Positions 1-5,066 of a stretch of DNA of 5,578 nt are shown in pieces. A program made the position numbers and the translations under genes. The stretch's first letter is position 1. Each line of letters opens with the position of its first letter. The stretch spans positions 1 to 5,578 of the forward strand of contig JAODNS010000238.1 of NCBI GenBank assembly GCA_025465145.1, read 5' to 3'. The notes beneath the pieces were generated by a model. The model was not told where the DNA came from. It saw nothing but the letters and a program-made list of their open reading frames with translations, and did not search any database. The DNA comes from Frankiales bacterium (lineage in GTDB: Bacteria > Actinomycetota > Actinomycetes > Mycobacteriales > SCTD01).

Positions 1-177
1 TTCATCTTCGACAGCCGCGACGACGGCGCCGAGGAGCGGCTGGAGATCCTCAACGAGAAGGAGGGCGTCTGGCGCTGCCGGACCACCTACAACTGCACCG
101 ACGCCTGCCCGCGAGGCATCGAGATCACGAAGGCGATCCAGGAGGTCAAGCGCGCCCTGATCTTCCGCCGCGTCTGA
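1..177 (+). CDS. sdhB: Succinate dehydrogenase iron-sulfur subunit, C-terminal end (5' partial)
   Basis: This is the last 58 codons of SdhB, the iron-sulfur subunit of succinate dehydrogenase (respiratory complex II). SdhB passes electrons from the flavoprotein SdhA to the membrane quinone site. The frame is open from the first base and stops at TGA 175-177. The visible fragment holds the C-terminal ferredoxin-like signature: Cys26, Cys32 and Cys36 in the pattern C-x5-C-x3-C-P, followed by a helical tail (ITKAIQEVKRALIFRR). By comparison with E. coli SdhB, the first two cysteines would ligate the 3Fe-4S cluster and the third the 4Fe-4S cluster. The Pro after the third Cys and the basic C-terminus are standard. 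The N-terminal 2Fe-2S domain and the rest of the sdh operon lie left of the window. Fumarate reductase subunit FrdB has the same fold, but the actinobacterial gene context favours SdhB. Confidence 0.93.
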   Translation, partial: FIFDSRDDGAEERLEILNEKEGVWRCRTTYNCTDACPRGIEITKAIQEVKRALIFRRV

Positions 178-183
178 CCCTCA

Positions 184-206
184 GGCCCGCTGCCGCCGCT
201 CGGGTC
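184..206 (+). terminator. Possible weak hairpin after sdhB
   Basis: Seven bases after the sdhB stop, GGCCCG (184-189) can pair with CGGGTC (201-206), giving a 6-bp stem with one G-U pair and an 11-nt loop. No T-tract follows, as is usual for actinobacterial terminators. It could attenuate or end the sdh transcript. The larger inverted repeat at 244-323 is the stronger candidate for that job. Confidence 0.25.
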
Positions 207-246
207 CGGCCGCCCCACCCCGCCGCCGGGCCCGGCCGCCCCACCC
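206..246. repeat. 15-bp direct repeat, two copies 26 bp apart
   Basis: The 15-mer CCGGCCGCCCCACCC occurs at 206-220 and again, without mismatch, at 232-246. The 11 bases between copies include part of a 12-bp GC palindrome (GCCGGGCCCGGC, 225-236). The second copy runs into the left arm of the inverted repeat that starts at 244. In GC-rich DNA short repeats arise easily, but a perfect 15-mer at this spacing suggests a local tandem duplication or slippage event. No function can be assigned. Confidence 0.6.
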
Positions 247-323
247 GTGATCGACGCGGCGATCTGCGCAAGGGTGGGTCACCGGTGCCGCGCACGTGCG
301 CGAGCTGCCGCGTCGATCACGGG
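244..323. repeat. 17-bp perfect inverted repeat enclosing a 14-bp palindrome; likely bidirectional terminator or dispersed palindromic element
   Basis: CCCGTGATCGACGCGGC at 244-260 is exactly reverse-complementary to 307-323. The 46-nt interior contains a second perfect palindrome, CGCGCACGTGCGCG (289-302), and the 8-bp palindrome CACCGGTG (280-287). GCGCA (266-270) can alternatively pair with TGCGC (297-301), extending the main stem. The element lies between the convergent genes sdhB and the small membrane-protein gene. Its right arm contains the TGA stop of the latter (complement of 317-319). Position suggests a factor-independent terminator serving both strands. The 46-nt interior is long for a classical terminator, so a mobile or REP-like palindromic repeat is an alternative. 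The repeat itself is certain; the function is inferred. Confidence 0.75.
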
Positions 324-535
324 CGGGTGCGGCGGAGGGCGCGCCAGCCGACGACCAGCAGCACGGTCGCCAGCGCGAGCTGCACCGCCGTCAGCACCGC
401 GTGGACGACGAGGAACCCGGTCGGGCCGTCGTCGAAGGAGCGCGGGTCCGCCCAGATGTTCGTGAGGAACGTCGGCCAGACCAGCCACTGGAACAGCCCG
501 GCGGCGAGCAGGAACAACGCGGTACGACGGGTCAC
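317..535 (-). CDS. Small two-helix membrane protein, SCO4848-like
   Basis: This 72-residue protein starts at GTG (535-533) and stops at TGA (319-317). Two hydrophobic segments are visible, about residues 6-28 (rich in Leu, Phe and Trp, with the sequence FQWLVWPTFLTNIW) and 39-64. They are joined by a short polar loop (ADPRSFDDGPTG) and followed by a basic tail (RALRRTRP), which suggests a hairpin in the cytoplasmic membrane with both ends inside. Size, the WPTFLTNIW-x-D-P-RSF pattern and position next to a D-Ala-D-Ala carboxypeptidase gene match what I recall as the SCO4848 family of actinobacterial membrane proteins, whose function is unknown. The gene is divergent from the carboxypeptidase gene with only 57 bp between starts, so the two may share control sequences. 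No Shine-Dalgarno stands out before the GTG, so the start could be leaderless. Its stop codon lies inside the inverted repeat at 244-323. Confidence 0.75.
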   Translation of the reverse strand: MTRRTALFLLAAGLFQWLVWPTFLTNIWADPRSFDDGPTGFLVVHAVLTAVQLALATVLLVVGWRALRRTRP

Positions 536-577
536 ATCGGACAGTGTCGTTCAGTCCGGGCACCCCGTCCTGTCGAG

Positions 578-583
578 TACGTT
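578..583 (+). promoter_or_regulatory. Possible -10 hexamer for a leaderless carboxypeptidase transcript
   Basis: TACGTT (578-583) fits the actinobacterial TANNNT -10 pattern and ends nine bases before the ATG at 593. A transcript starting at or just before the ATG would be leaderless, which would explain why no Shine-Dalgarno precedes this start. No convincing -35 is visible, and such hexamers occur by chance, so this is weak. Confidence 0.25.
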
Positions 584-592
584 CGGCGCACC

Positions 593-1663
593 ATGCGGAC
601 TCCTCCTCGCCGGCTGGCGCTGCTGCCTGCCGTCCTGCTGGCCCTGAGCCTCGGCGCCTCGCCGGCCGCCGCCGAGGACGACCTGCCGGTACCCGGAGCC
701 GGCACCACCGTCGCCGCGGGCGCTCCGCCGCTGCCGGCTCCGCTGTCGCCGACGTCGTTCCTCGTGGCGGACCTCGACACCGGCGAGATCCTGGCCGCGA
801 AAGACGCGCACCACCGGCTGCTCCCGGCCAGCACGATGAAGGTCCTCACCGCGCTGACCCTCATCCCGCGGATCGACAAGGACAGCAAGATCATCCCGAC
901 CTGGGATGACGTCGCCATCGAGGGCAGCCGCGTAGGGCTGCTCGAAAACGTGAAGTACCCGGCGTACCAGGTGTTCCGGGCCATGCTGATGACCTCCGGG
1001 AACGACGCGGCCAATGCGCTGGCGACGAACTGTGGCGGCCAGCAGGCCGTCGCGGACCTCATGAACGCGGAGGCGGAGCGGATCGGCGCGCACAACACGC
1101 ACGCCGTGAACCCGTCCGGGCTCGACGCACCAGGCCAGCTCTCGACGGCCTACGACCTCGCGCTCATCGCTCGCGAGGCGATGCGGCTGTCGGACTTCCG
1201 GTCCTACGTCGGCACCAAGCGCTCGACGATCCTCGGCCGGATGGGCAAGCCGTTGCGGATCACGACGCACGACAAGCTGCTGTTCAACTACGACGGCGCG
1301 ATCGGCATCAAGAACGGCTACACGGTCAAGGCCGGCGCGACGTACATCGGCGCCGCGACCCGCAACGGCCGCAGCATCCTGGTGACCGTCCTGCACGCGA
1401 AGCCGCGGGTGTGGCCCGAGGTGGCGAGCCTGCTCGACTGGGGATTCGCGGCCGAGGCGGCCGGCGCGACGCCGGTCGGCAGGCTGTACGAGCCGCCGGG
1501 TCCGCCGCCCGTCGCCGCAGGTGAGCCCGCCCCGGCGAAGGTCGTCGCCGCAGCCCGCACCGAGCCGACGGAGGGCCTGTCCGCACTGCCCGTCAGCGTC
1601 GTGCTGCTCACCGCCGGCGGTACCGCGCTGGCCGTGCTGCGCCGGCGCGCGCGCAGCCTCTAG
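593..1663 (+). CDS. D-alanyl-D-alanine carboxypeptidase (peptidase S11, DD-carboxypeptidase PBP)
   Basis: This 356-residue exported serine peptidase trims the terminal D-Ala from peptidoglycan pentapeptides, limiting cross-linking outside the membrane. A signal peptide covers residues 1-27 (basic MRTPPRR, Leu/Ala core, cleavage near AAA-ED). An Ala/Pro-rich linker follows, and the S11 domain spans about 50-275. The catalytic boxes are S80-T-M-K83 (nucleophile and general base), S135-G-N137, and K240-N-G242 in place of the usual KTG. The family pattern NPSGLD-x6-STAYDLALIA is also present (173-192). The PBP5 C-terminal beta domain is missing. Instead a Pro/Ala linker (301-328) leads to one hydrophobic helix (about 330-348) and a basic end (RRRARSL), so the protein is probably tethered at both the secretion stage and the mature C-terminus. 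The ATG at 593 was chosen because the signal peptide begins there; the frame stays open upstream to 296, but that would bury the signal and overlap the divergent gene. The stop shares CTAG with the opposing gene. Confidence 0.93.
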   Translation: MRTPPRRLALLPAVLLALSLGASPAAAEDDLPVPGAGTTVAAGAPPLPAPLSPTSFLVADLDTGEILAAKDAHHRLLPASTMKVLTALTLIPRIDKDSKIIPTWDDVAIEGSRVGLLENVKYPAYQVFRAMLMTSGNDAANALATNCGGQQAVADLMNAEAERIGAHNTHAVNPSGLDAPGQLSTAYDLALIAREAMRLSDFRSYVGTKRSTILGRMGKPLRITTHDKLLFNYDGAIGIKNGYTVKAGATYIGAATRNGRSILVTVLHAKPRVWPEVASLLDWGFAAEAAGATPVGRLYEPPGPPPVAAGEPAPAKVVAAARTEPTEGLSALPVSVVLLTAGGTALAVLRRRARSL

Positions 1664-2994
1664 GAGTACCGGCGCAGGACCTGCTGGACGGTCCGCGCCG
1701 CGTAGACAGCCACCGCCACCAGCGTCATGCCGATCGCGGTCGCGCCGACCTTGCCGGCCAGGCGCACCGCGCCCTCGCCCTTCAGCCCCGCGGCGTCGGG
1801 AGCGGGAGCCGGCGCGGGTACCGGGTCGAAGCGCGAGTGCTCTGCGCTGGGCGTCGTCGCTGCCGCCGCTGCGGCCACCGCCGCCGGCCGCAGCCGGTCG
1901 TTCTCGTTCGCCTCCTTCTGCACCGGGTCCTCGGTCGTCAGCGCCTCGCGTCCCTCCGGCACGTCCTGCGGCGGCGTCTGCCCGGCGATCGCCGCCTTGA
2001 GCGGCGAGGGTGCGCCGTCGCCCATCAGCGTCGGCGGGTGGTCCGGGTCGTCGTTGTCGGCGTACTCCTCCGGGATTCCCGCCTTGCGCGCCTGCTCCCG
2101 GTCGGCCGTTCCGGACGGCGCGACATCGCTGTCGTACGGCTTCGTCACCGCGAACGCGGCGGTCAGCAGGATCAGCCGCGACACCAGGTTGAGGAACAGA
2201 AGCAGACCGACCACGACTGCGAACGTGCCGTACGTCGCCTCGCCCTTCGACGTCGTGCGCGCGACGTAGAAGGCGCCGACGAACTTGAGGACCTCGAAGC
2301 CGATCGCGCCGAAGACGGCCGCCTTGAGCACCTTCATCATCGGCGTCTTGACCTTGGGCAGCCGCGTGAACATGTAGAGGAACAGCGCGGTGTCGGCGAC
2401 GCCAGACAGCACGTAGGCCAGCGCCTGCGTCACGAGCTTGACGACGGTGCTCTTCTCGTCGAAGCCGAGCACGCCCAGCACGCCCTCGGTCGCCGCGGTC
2501 GTCGCGCCGGTGATGACGATCGACGCGCCGATGGTGGCGAACAGCCCGACCAGCACGACGATGTCCACGACCTTGCGGGTGAGGAAGTTGCCCGCCTTGA
2601 TGTTCTGGTGCCAGATGCTGCGGATGGCCTCGCGCAGCCCGTCGATCCAGCCCAGGCCGGACAGCAGCAAACCGAGCAAACCGAGAACCCCGGCCTTGCC
2701 CTTCGCGCTCTCCAGCGTCTCGCCGATCGTCTTGACGAGCTGGTCCGGCAGGTACCCGGACAGCCCGTTCGACACCTTCGCGGCCGCGTCGTCGCCGTAG
2801 ACGAACCCGAGGACCGAGATGGCCAGCAGCAGGATCGGGAACAGCGACAGGAACCAGTAGAAGGTGACCCCGGCGGCGAGCCGGTCGCCGCCGTCGGCCT
2901 GGTACCGCCCGTACATCCGGATGAGGTGGTCCAGGAAGGGGCGCTTCTTGCGCGCCTCGACCAACCGGGACGTGGCCTTGGTGATCACTGACAC
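1660..2994 (-). CDS. YihY/BrkB (UPF0761) family membrane protein with long C-terminal extension
   Basis: This 444-residue integral membrane protein has the YihY/virulence factor BrkB domain at about 25-285. The family was once mislabelled ribonuclease BN; its true activity is not established. Family hallmarks are the opening AAGVTFYWFLSLFPILLLAIS (40-60) and the later YGTFAVVVGLLLFLNLVSRLILLTAAF stretch (255-281). About six membrane helices are visible: 42-66, 102-117, 142-164, 188-210, 222-244 and 257-283. After KPYDSD a polar, acidic and Pro/Ala-rich tail (285-410) contains an eight-residue-class Ala run (374-379) and alternating Pro-Ala (391-399). The last 30 residues form another hydrophobic helix (about 417-434) with a basic end (RTVQQVLRRYS). 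The GTG start at 2994 is supported by AGGGG (complement of 3005-3001), six bases upstream. It is the last gene of the run and sits 16 nt after the phosphoesterase gene. Its stop overlaps the carboxypeptidase stop. Confidence 0.88.
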   Translation of the reverse strand: MSVITKATSRLVEARKKRPFLDHLIRMYGRYQADGGDRLAAGVTFYWFLSLFPILLLAISVLGFVYGDDAAAKVSNGLSGYLPDQLVKTIGETLESAKGKAGVLGLLGLLLSGLGWIDGLREAIRSIWHQNIKAGNFLTRKVVDIVVLVGLFATIGASIVITGATTAATEGVLGVLGFDEKSTVVKLVTQALAYVLSGVADTALFLYMFTRLPKVKTPMMKVLKAAVFGAIGFEVLKFVGAFYVARTTSKGEATYGTFAVVVGLLLFLNLVSRLILLTAAFAVTKPYDSDVAPSGTADREQARKAGIPEEYADNDDPDHPPTLMGDGAPSPLKAAIAGQTPPQDVPEGREALTTEDPVQKEANENDRLRPAAVAAAAAATTPSAEHSRFDPVPAPAPAPDAAGLKGEGAVRLAGKVGATAIGMTLVAVAVYAARTVQQVLRRYS

Positions 2995-3000
2995 GGTCGG

Positions 3001-3005
3001 CCCCT
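3001..3005 (-). promoter_or_regulatory. Shine-Dalgarno for the YihY-family gene
   Basis: Read on the minus strand, AGGGG sits in the 16-nt gap after the TAG of the 2H phosphoesterase gene, six bases before the GTG at 2994. It supports this GTG over the in-frame GTG two codons further in (2988). Confidence 0.55.
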
Positions 3006-3010
3006 ACCCG

Positions 3011-3574
3011 CTAGGTCGCGGCCGCATCCCCTGGTTCGGCGGGTCCCGGCAGACCGGCACGGCCGAAGGGGAAGTCGCGCTGCGGGCGCCAGACGCCGTC
3101 CTTGCCCTGCTCGAACATCGTGAAGCCCCAGACCCGGAACTTCGCGTCGTAAGAGGCGAGGTCGACGAACGCGCGGTCGAGCATCTCCTCGCCGACGTCG
3201 TGCGCCACGGTGACGTGCGGGTGGTACGGGAAGCCGAGCTCGCGCGCCAGCGGGCCACGGCGCACCTTCGCCTCGACCCGCTCGCAGCCGCTGATGCCCA
3301 TGACCAGCGGCACGAAGACCACCGGCGACACCGGGCGGAACGTCGACGACCCGCGCAGGTGGACCTCGAAGGGCTCCTCGCTCGCCGCGACCTGCCGCAG
3401 GTGCTCCTCCACGTCGTGCAGCCGTACGTCGGGCAGCGCGGTCGGCGGCAGCAGGGTGATGTGCGGCGGGATCGACCGCGCGTTCGGGTCGCCGAGCCGC
3501 TCGCGCCACGAGGTCAGCTCGCTGTGCATCGGCTCCGGAAGTCCGATGGCGACGCCGATCTCGCGGCGGGACAT
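3011..3574 (-). CDS. 2'-5' RNA ligase / 2H phosphoesterase superfamily protein
   Basis: This 187-residue cytoplasmic protein belongs to the 2H phosphoesterase superfamily (LigT / 2'-5' RNA ligase-like). Members act on 2',3'-cyclic phosphates or 2'-5' phosphodiester bonds in RNA or small nucleotides. The two catalytic H-x-T-x motifs are intact: H38-I-T-L41 (in IPPHITLLPP) and H120-V-T-V123 (in YHPHVTVAHD). Their spacing of 82 residues and the N-terminal GVAIGLPEP strand are typical of the family. The length fits a single complete domain; the last 18 residues (Gly/Pro/Ala-rich) look disordered. The ATG at 3574-3572 overlaps the TGA of trpS by one base (TGATG), so translation is probably coupled to trpS. 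The actual substrate cannot be read from sequence. Many actinobacterial relatives are only annotated by homology, so ligase activity should not be assumed. Confidence 0.9.
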   Translation of the reverse strand: MSRREIGVAIGLPEPMHSELTSWRERLGDPNARSIPPHITLLPPTALPDVRLHDVEEHLRQVAASEEPFEVHLRGSSTFRPVSPVVFVPLVMGISGCERVEAKVRRGPLARELGFPYHPHVTVAHDVGEEMLDRAFVDLASYDAKFRVWGFTMFEQGKDGVWRPQRDFPFGRAGLPGPAEPGDAAAT

Positions 3575-4572
3575 CAGGTCCGCCGCGGTGCCAGCAGGCC
3601 GACGCGGTCGCGGACCGTGGTGAGCATCGAGGTCGCGACCCCGCGCGCCGCGGCGGCGCCGTCGGCCAGCACCTCGTCGAGGTAGCCCTCGTCCGCGACC
3701 AGCTCGGCGTAGCGCTCGCGCACCGGCGCGAACAGCTCCACCACCGCGTCGGCGACGTCCGCCTTGAAGTCGCCGTAACCCTTGCCGGCGTAGGCCTGCT
3801 CCAGCTCGGGCAGCGCCTTTCCGGTGGCGACGGACAGGATCGTCAGCAGGTTCGTGACGCCAGGCTTCTCCTCGGACGCGACCACCTCGCGGCCGGTGTC
3901 GGTGACCGCGCTCTTGACCTTCTTGGTGATGGTCTTCGGGTCGTCGAGCACCCACACCGTGCCGCTGCCGCCGATGCTCTTGCTCATCTTGCGGCTCGGG
4001 TCCCGCAGGTCCTTGATGCGCTCGCCGGCGCGACCCGCGTAGGCAGCGGGCAGGGAGAACGTGTCGCCGTAGCGGGAGTTGAACCGCTGCGCGAGATCGC
4101 GGGTCAGCTCGAGGTGCTGGCGCTGGTCCTCGCCGATGGGAACGGCGTCGGCGGAGTACAGCAGGATGTCGGCGGCCTGCAGGACCGGGTACGTGAACAG
4201 CCCGACCGTGCCGCCACCCTTGTCCTTGAACTGCGTCATCCGGCTCGCCTCGCCGAAGCCGGTGAGGCAGCCGAGGATCCAGCCGAGCTCAGCGTGTTCC
4301 GGCACGTGCCCCTGTGCGAAGACCGTGCTGCGCTCAGGGTCGACCCCCATGGCGAGCAGCTCGGCGACCGCCTGCCGGGTGCGGCCGCGCAGCCGCTGCG
4401 GCTCAGGCGTGTCGATCAGCGCGTGCAGGTCGGCGAGGAAGAAGAAGCACTCGTTCTCGTCCTGCATGGACGCCCAGTGCCGTACCGCCCCGACGTAGTT
4501 GCCGAGCTGGAAGCTCTCACCGGTCGGCCGGATGCCGGACAGCACACGGGGTCGGGTTCTGCTGTCGGTCAC
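3574..4572 (-). CDS. trpS: Tryptophanyl-tRNA synthetase
   Basis: TrpRS charges tRNA-Trp with tryptophan in the cytoplasm, using ATP. The 332-residue length is normal for the bacterial class Ic enzyme. The Rossmann fold opens with VLSGIRPTGESFQLGNYVGA (10-29), where QLGN (22-25) takes the place of the HIGH box. Other conserved blocks are LADLHALID (46-54), AADILLYSADAVPIGEDQRQH (133-153, tryptophan and ATP contacts), DPSRKMSKS (191-199, class I KMSKS loop), and the C-terminal KPGVTNLL and YGDFKADVAD blocks. Two residues in the first signature are unusual: Arg15, where many TrpRS have Gln, and Gln22, at the first HIGH position. The GTG start (4572-4570) overlaps the TGA of the DUF2505 gene in GTGA, and no good Shine-Dalgarno precedes it, so coupled reinitiation is likely. 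The stop overlaps the next ATG by one base. Whether the genome has a second TrpRS cannot be seen here. Confidence 0.96.
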   Translation of the reverse strand: MTDSRTRPRVLSGIRPTGESFQLGNYVGAVRHWASMQDENECFFFLADLHALIDTPEPQRLRGRTRQAVAELLAMGVDPERSTVFAQGHVPEHAELGWILGCLTGFGEASRMTQFKDKGGGTVGLFTYPVLQAADILLYSADAVPIGEDQRQHLELTRDLAQRFNSRYGDTFSLPAAYAGRAGERIKDLRDPSRKMSKSIGGSGTVWVLDDPKTITKKVKSAVTDTGREVVASEEKPGVTNLLTILSVATGKALPELEQAYAGKGYGDFKADVADAVVELFAPVRERYAELVADEGYLDEVLADGAAAARGVATSMLTTVRDRVGLLAPRRT

Positions 4573-5066
4573 TGCGACAGGCTAGCGACCATCAGCTCGG
4601 CCTCCTTGGCCATCAGTTTCGTCGTCATGTCGGCGATGAACTGCTCCGCCTTGCCGCCGACGAGGGGTACGGACACCTTCACGGAGCCGTCGATCTCCTG
4701 CACGCTGCCGTCGCCGGACGGCTCCAGGAAGCTGGTGCCGCCGAGCTTCGCGGGCGCGCCGGGGAACTCCACGGACCATGTGCCCGTGCAGCGACCCGCG
4801 ACGTCCGGAGCGCCCCACTGCTCGCGCTGGACGATGCGCCCATCCTTGGGCAGGAACTTCTCGAGGAAGCCGGGCACCCCCGCCGGGAGTTCGCGCGACA
4901 CGGCGATGTCGACGCCGCCGTCGGGCCGCTCGGTCCGCTCCACGAGCCTGCTGCCGTCGTGCAGCCGCTCCGCCTTGAGCTGCACCCACCGCTCGCTGGT
5001 GCGCAGCGCGAACACCTCCGCGGCAGAGGCCGGGTACTGCGACCGCGAGGTCAGGTCCCTGCTCAT
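4569..5066 (-). CDS. DUF2505 domain-containing protein (SRPBCC-like)
   Basis: This 165-residue soluble protein matches the actinobacterial DUF2505 family, which I place in the START/SRPBCC (helix-grip) type of fold. Support comes from the opening SRSQYPASAAEVFALRTSERW (7-27, first strand and helix with the pattern Y-P-A-x4-V-F), the central alternating beta pattern (REQWGAPDVAGRCTGTWSVEF, 81-101), and a glycine-containing turn leading to a long amphipathic C-terminal helix (GGKAEQFIADMTTKLMAKEAELM, 137-159). Such folds bind hydrophobic ligands, but no ligand or reaction is known for this family. There is no signal peptide or membrane helix. The ATG at 5066 is supported by a perfect AGGAGG four bases upstream. 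It overlaps the stop of the CBS-domain gene in ATGA and overlaps the trpS start at its own end. The fold assignment is from memory of the family and pattern, not from a profile search. Confidence 0.85.
   Translation of the reverse strand: MSRDLTSRSQYPASAAEVFALRTSERWVQLKAERLHDGSRLVERTERPDGGVDIAVSRELPAGVPGFLEKFLPKDGRIVQREQWGAPDVAGRCTGTWSVEFPGAPAKLGGTSFLEPSGDGSVQEIDGSVKVSVPLVGGKAEQFIADMTTKLMAKEAELMVASLSQ

Noticed and set aside
225..236. 12-bp palindrome GCCGGGCCCGGC as a possible operator
   Set aside because: A purely G/C palindrome is expected by chance in DNA of this composition, and it lies downstream of both neighbouring genes, not in a promoter.
296..592. Upstream in-frame extension of the carboxypeptidase, adding 99 residues
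   Set aside because: The extension is Arg/Gln-rich and low-complexity, would bury a clear signal peptide, and runs antisense through the small membrane-protein gene. The ATG at 593 is the natural start.
551..1396. Long minus-strand open frame antisense to the carboxypeptidase
   Set aside because: Its product is Arg/Val/Gly-rich with no recognisable domain, as expected from the reverse complement of a GC-rich gene. The plus-strand frame has full catalytic motifs.
1850..1890. GCC/GCG-rich tract as a possible microsatellite or regulatory repeat
   Set aside because: It encodes the Ala run (371-379) of the YihY-family tail with mixed Ala codons, so it is better explained as coding low complexity.
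1837..2991. Long plus-strand open frame opposite the YihY-family gene
   Set aside because: The product is a run of Arg, His, Asp and Gln without structure. It mirrors codon bias of the real gene, whose membrane helices and family motifs are clear.
3575..3955. N-terminal extension of the 2H phosphoesterase frame into trpS
   Set aside because: The upstream part is Arg/Gly-rich shadow sequence of trpS. The ATG at 3574 gives a complete domain and a TGATG coupling junction.
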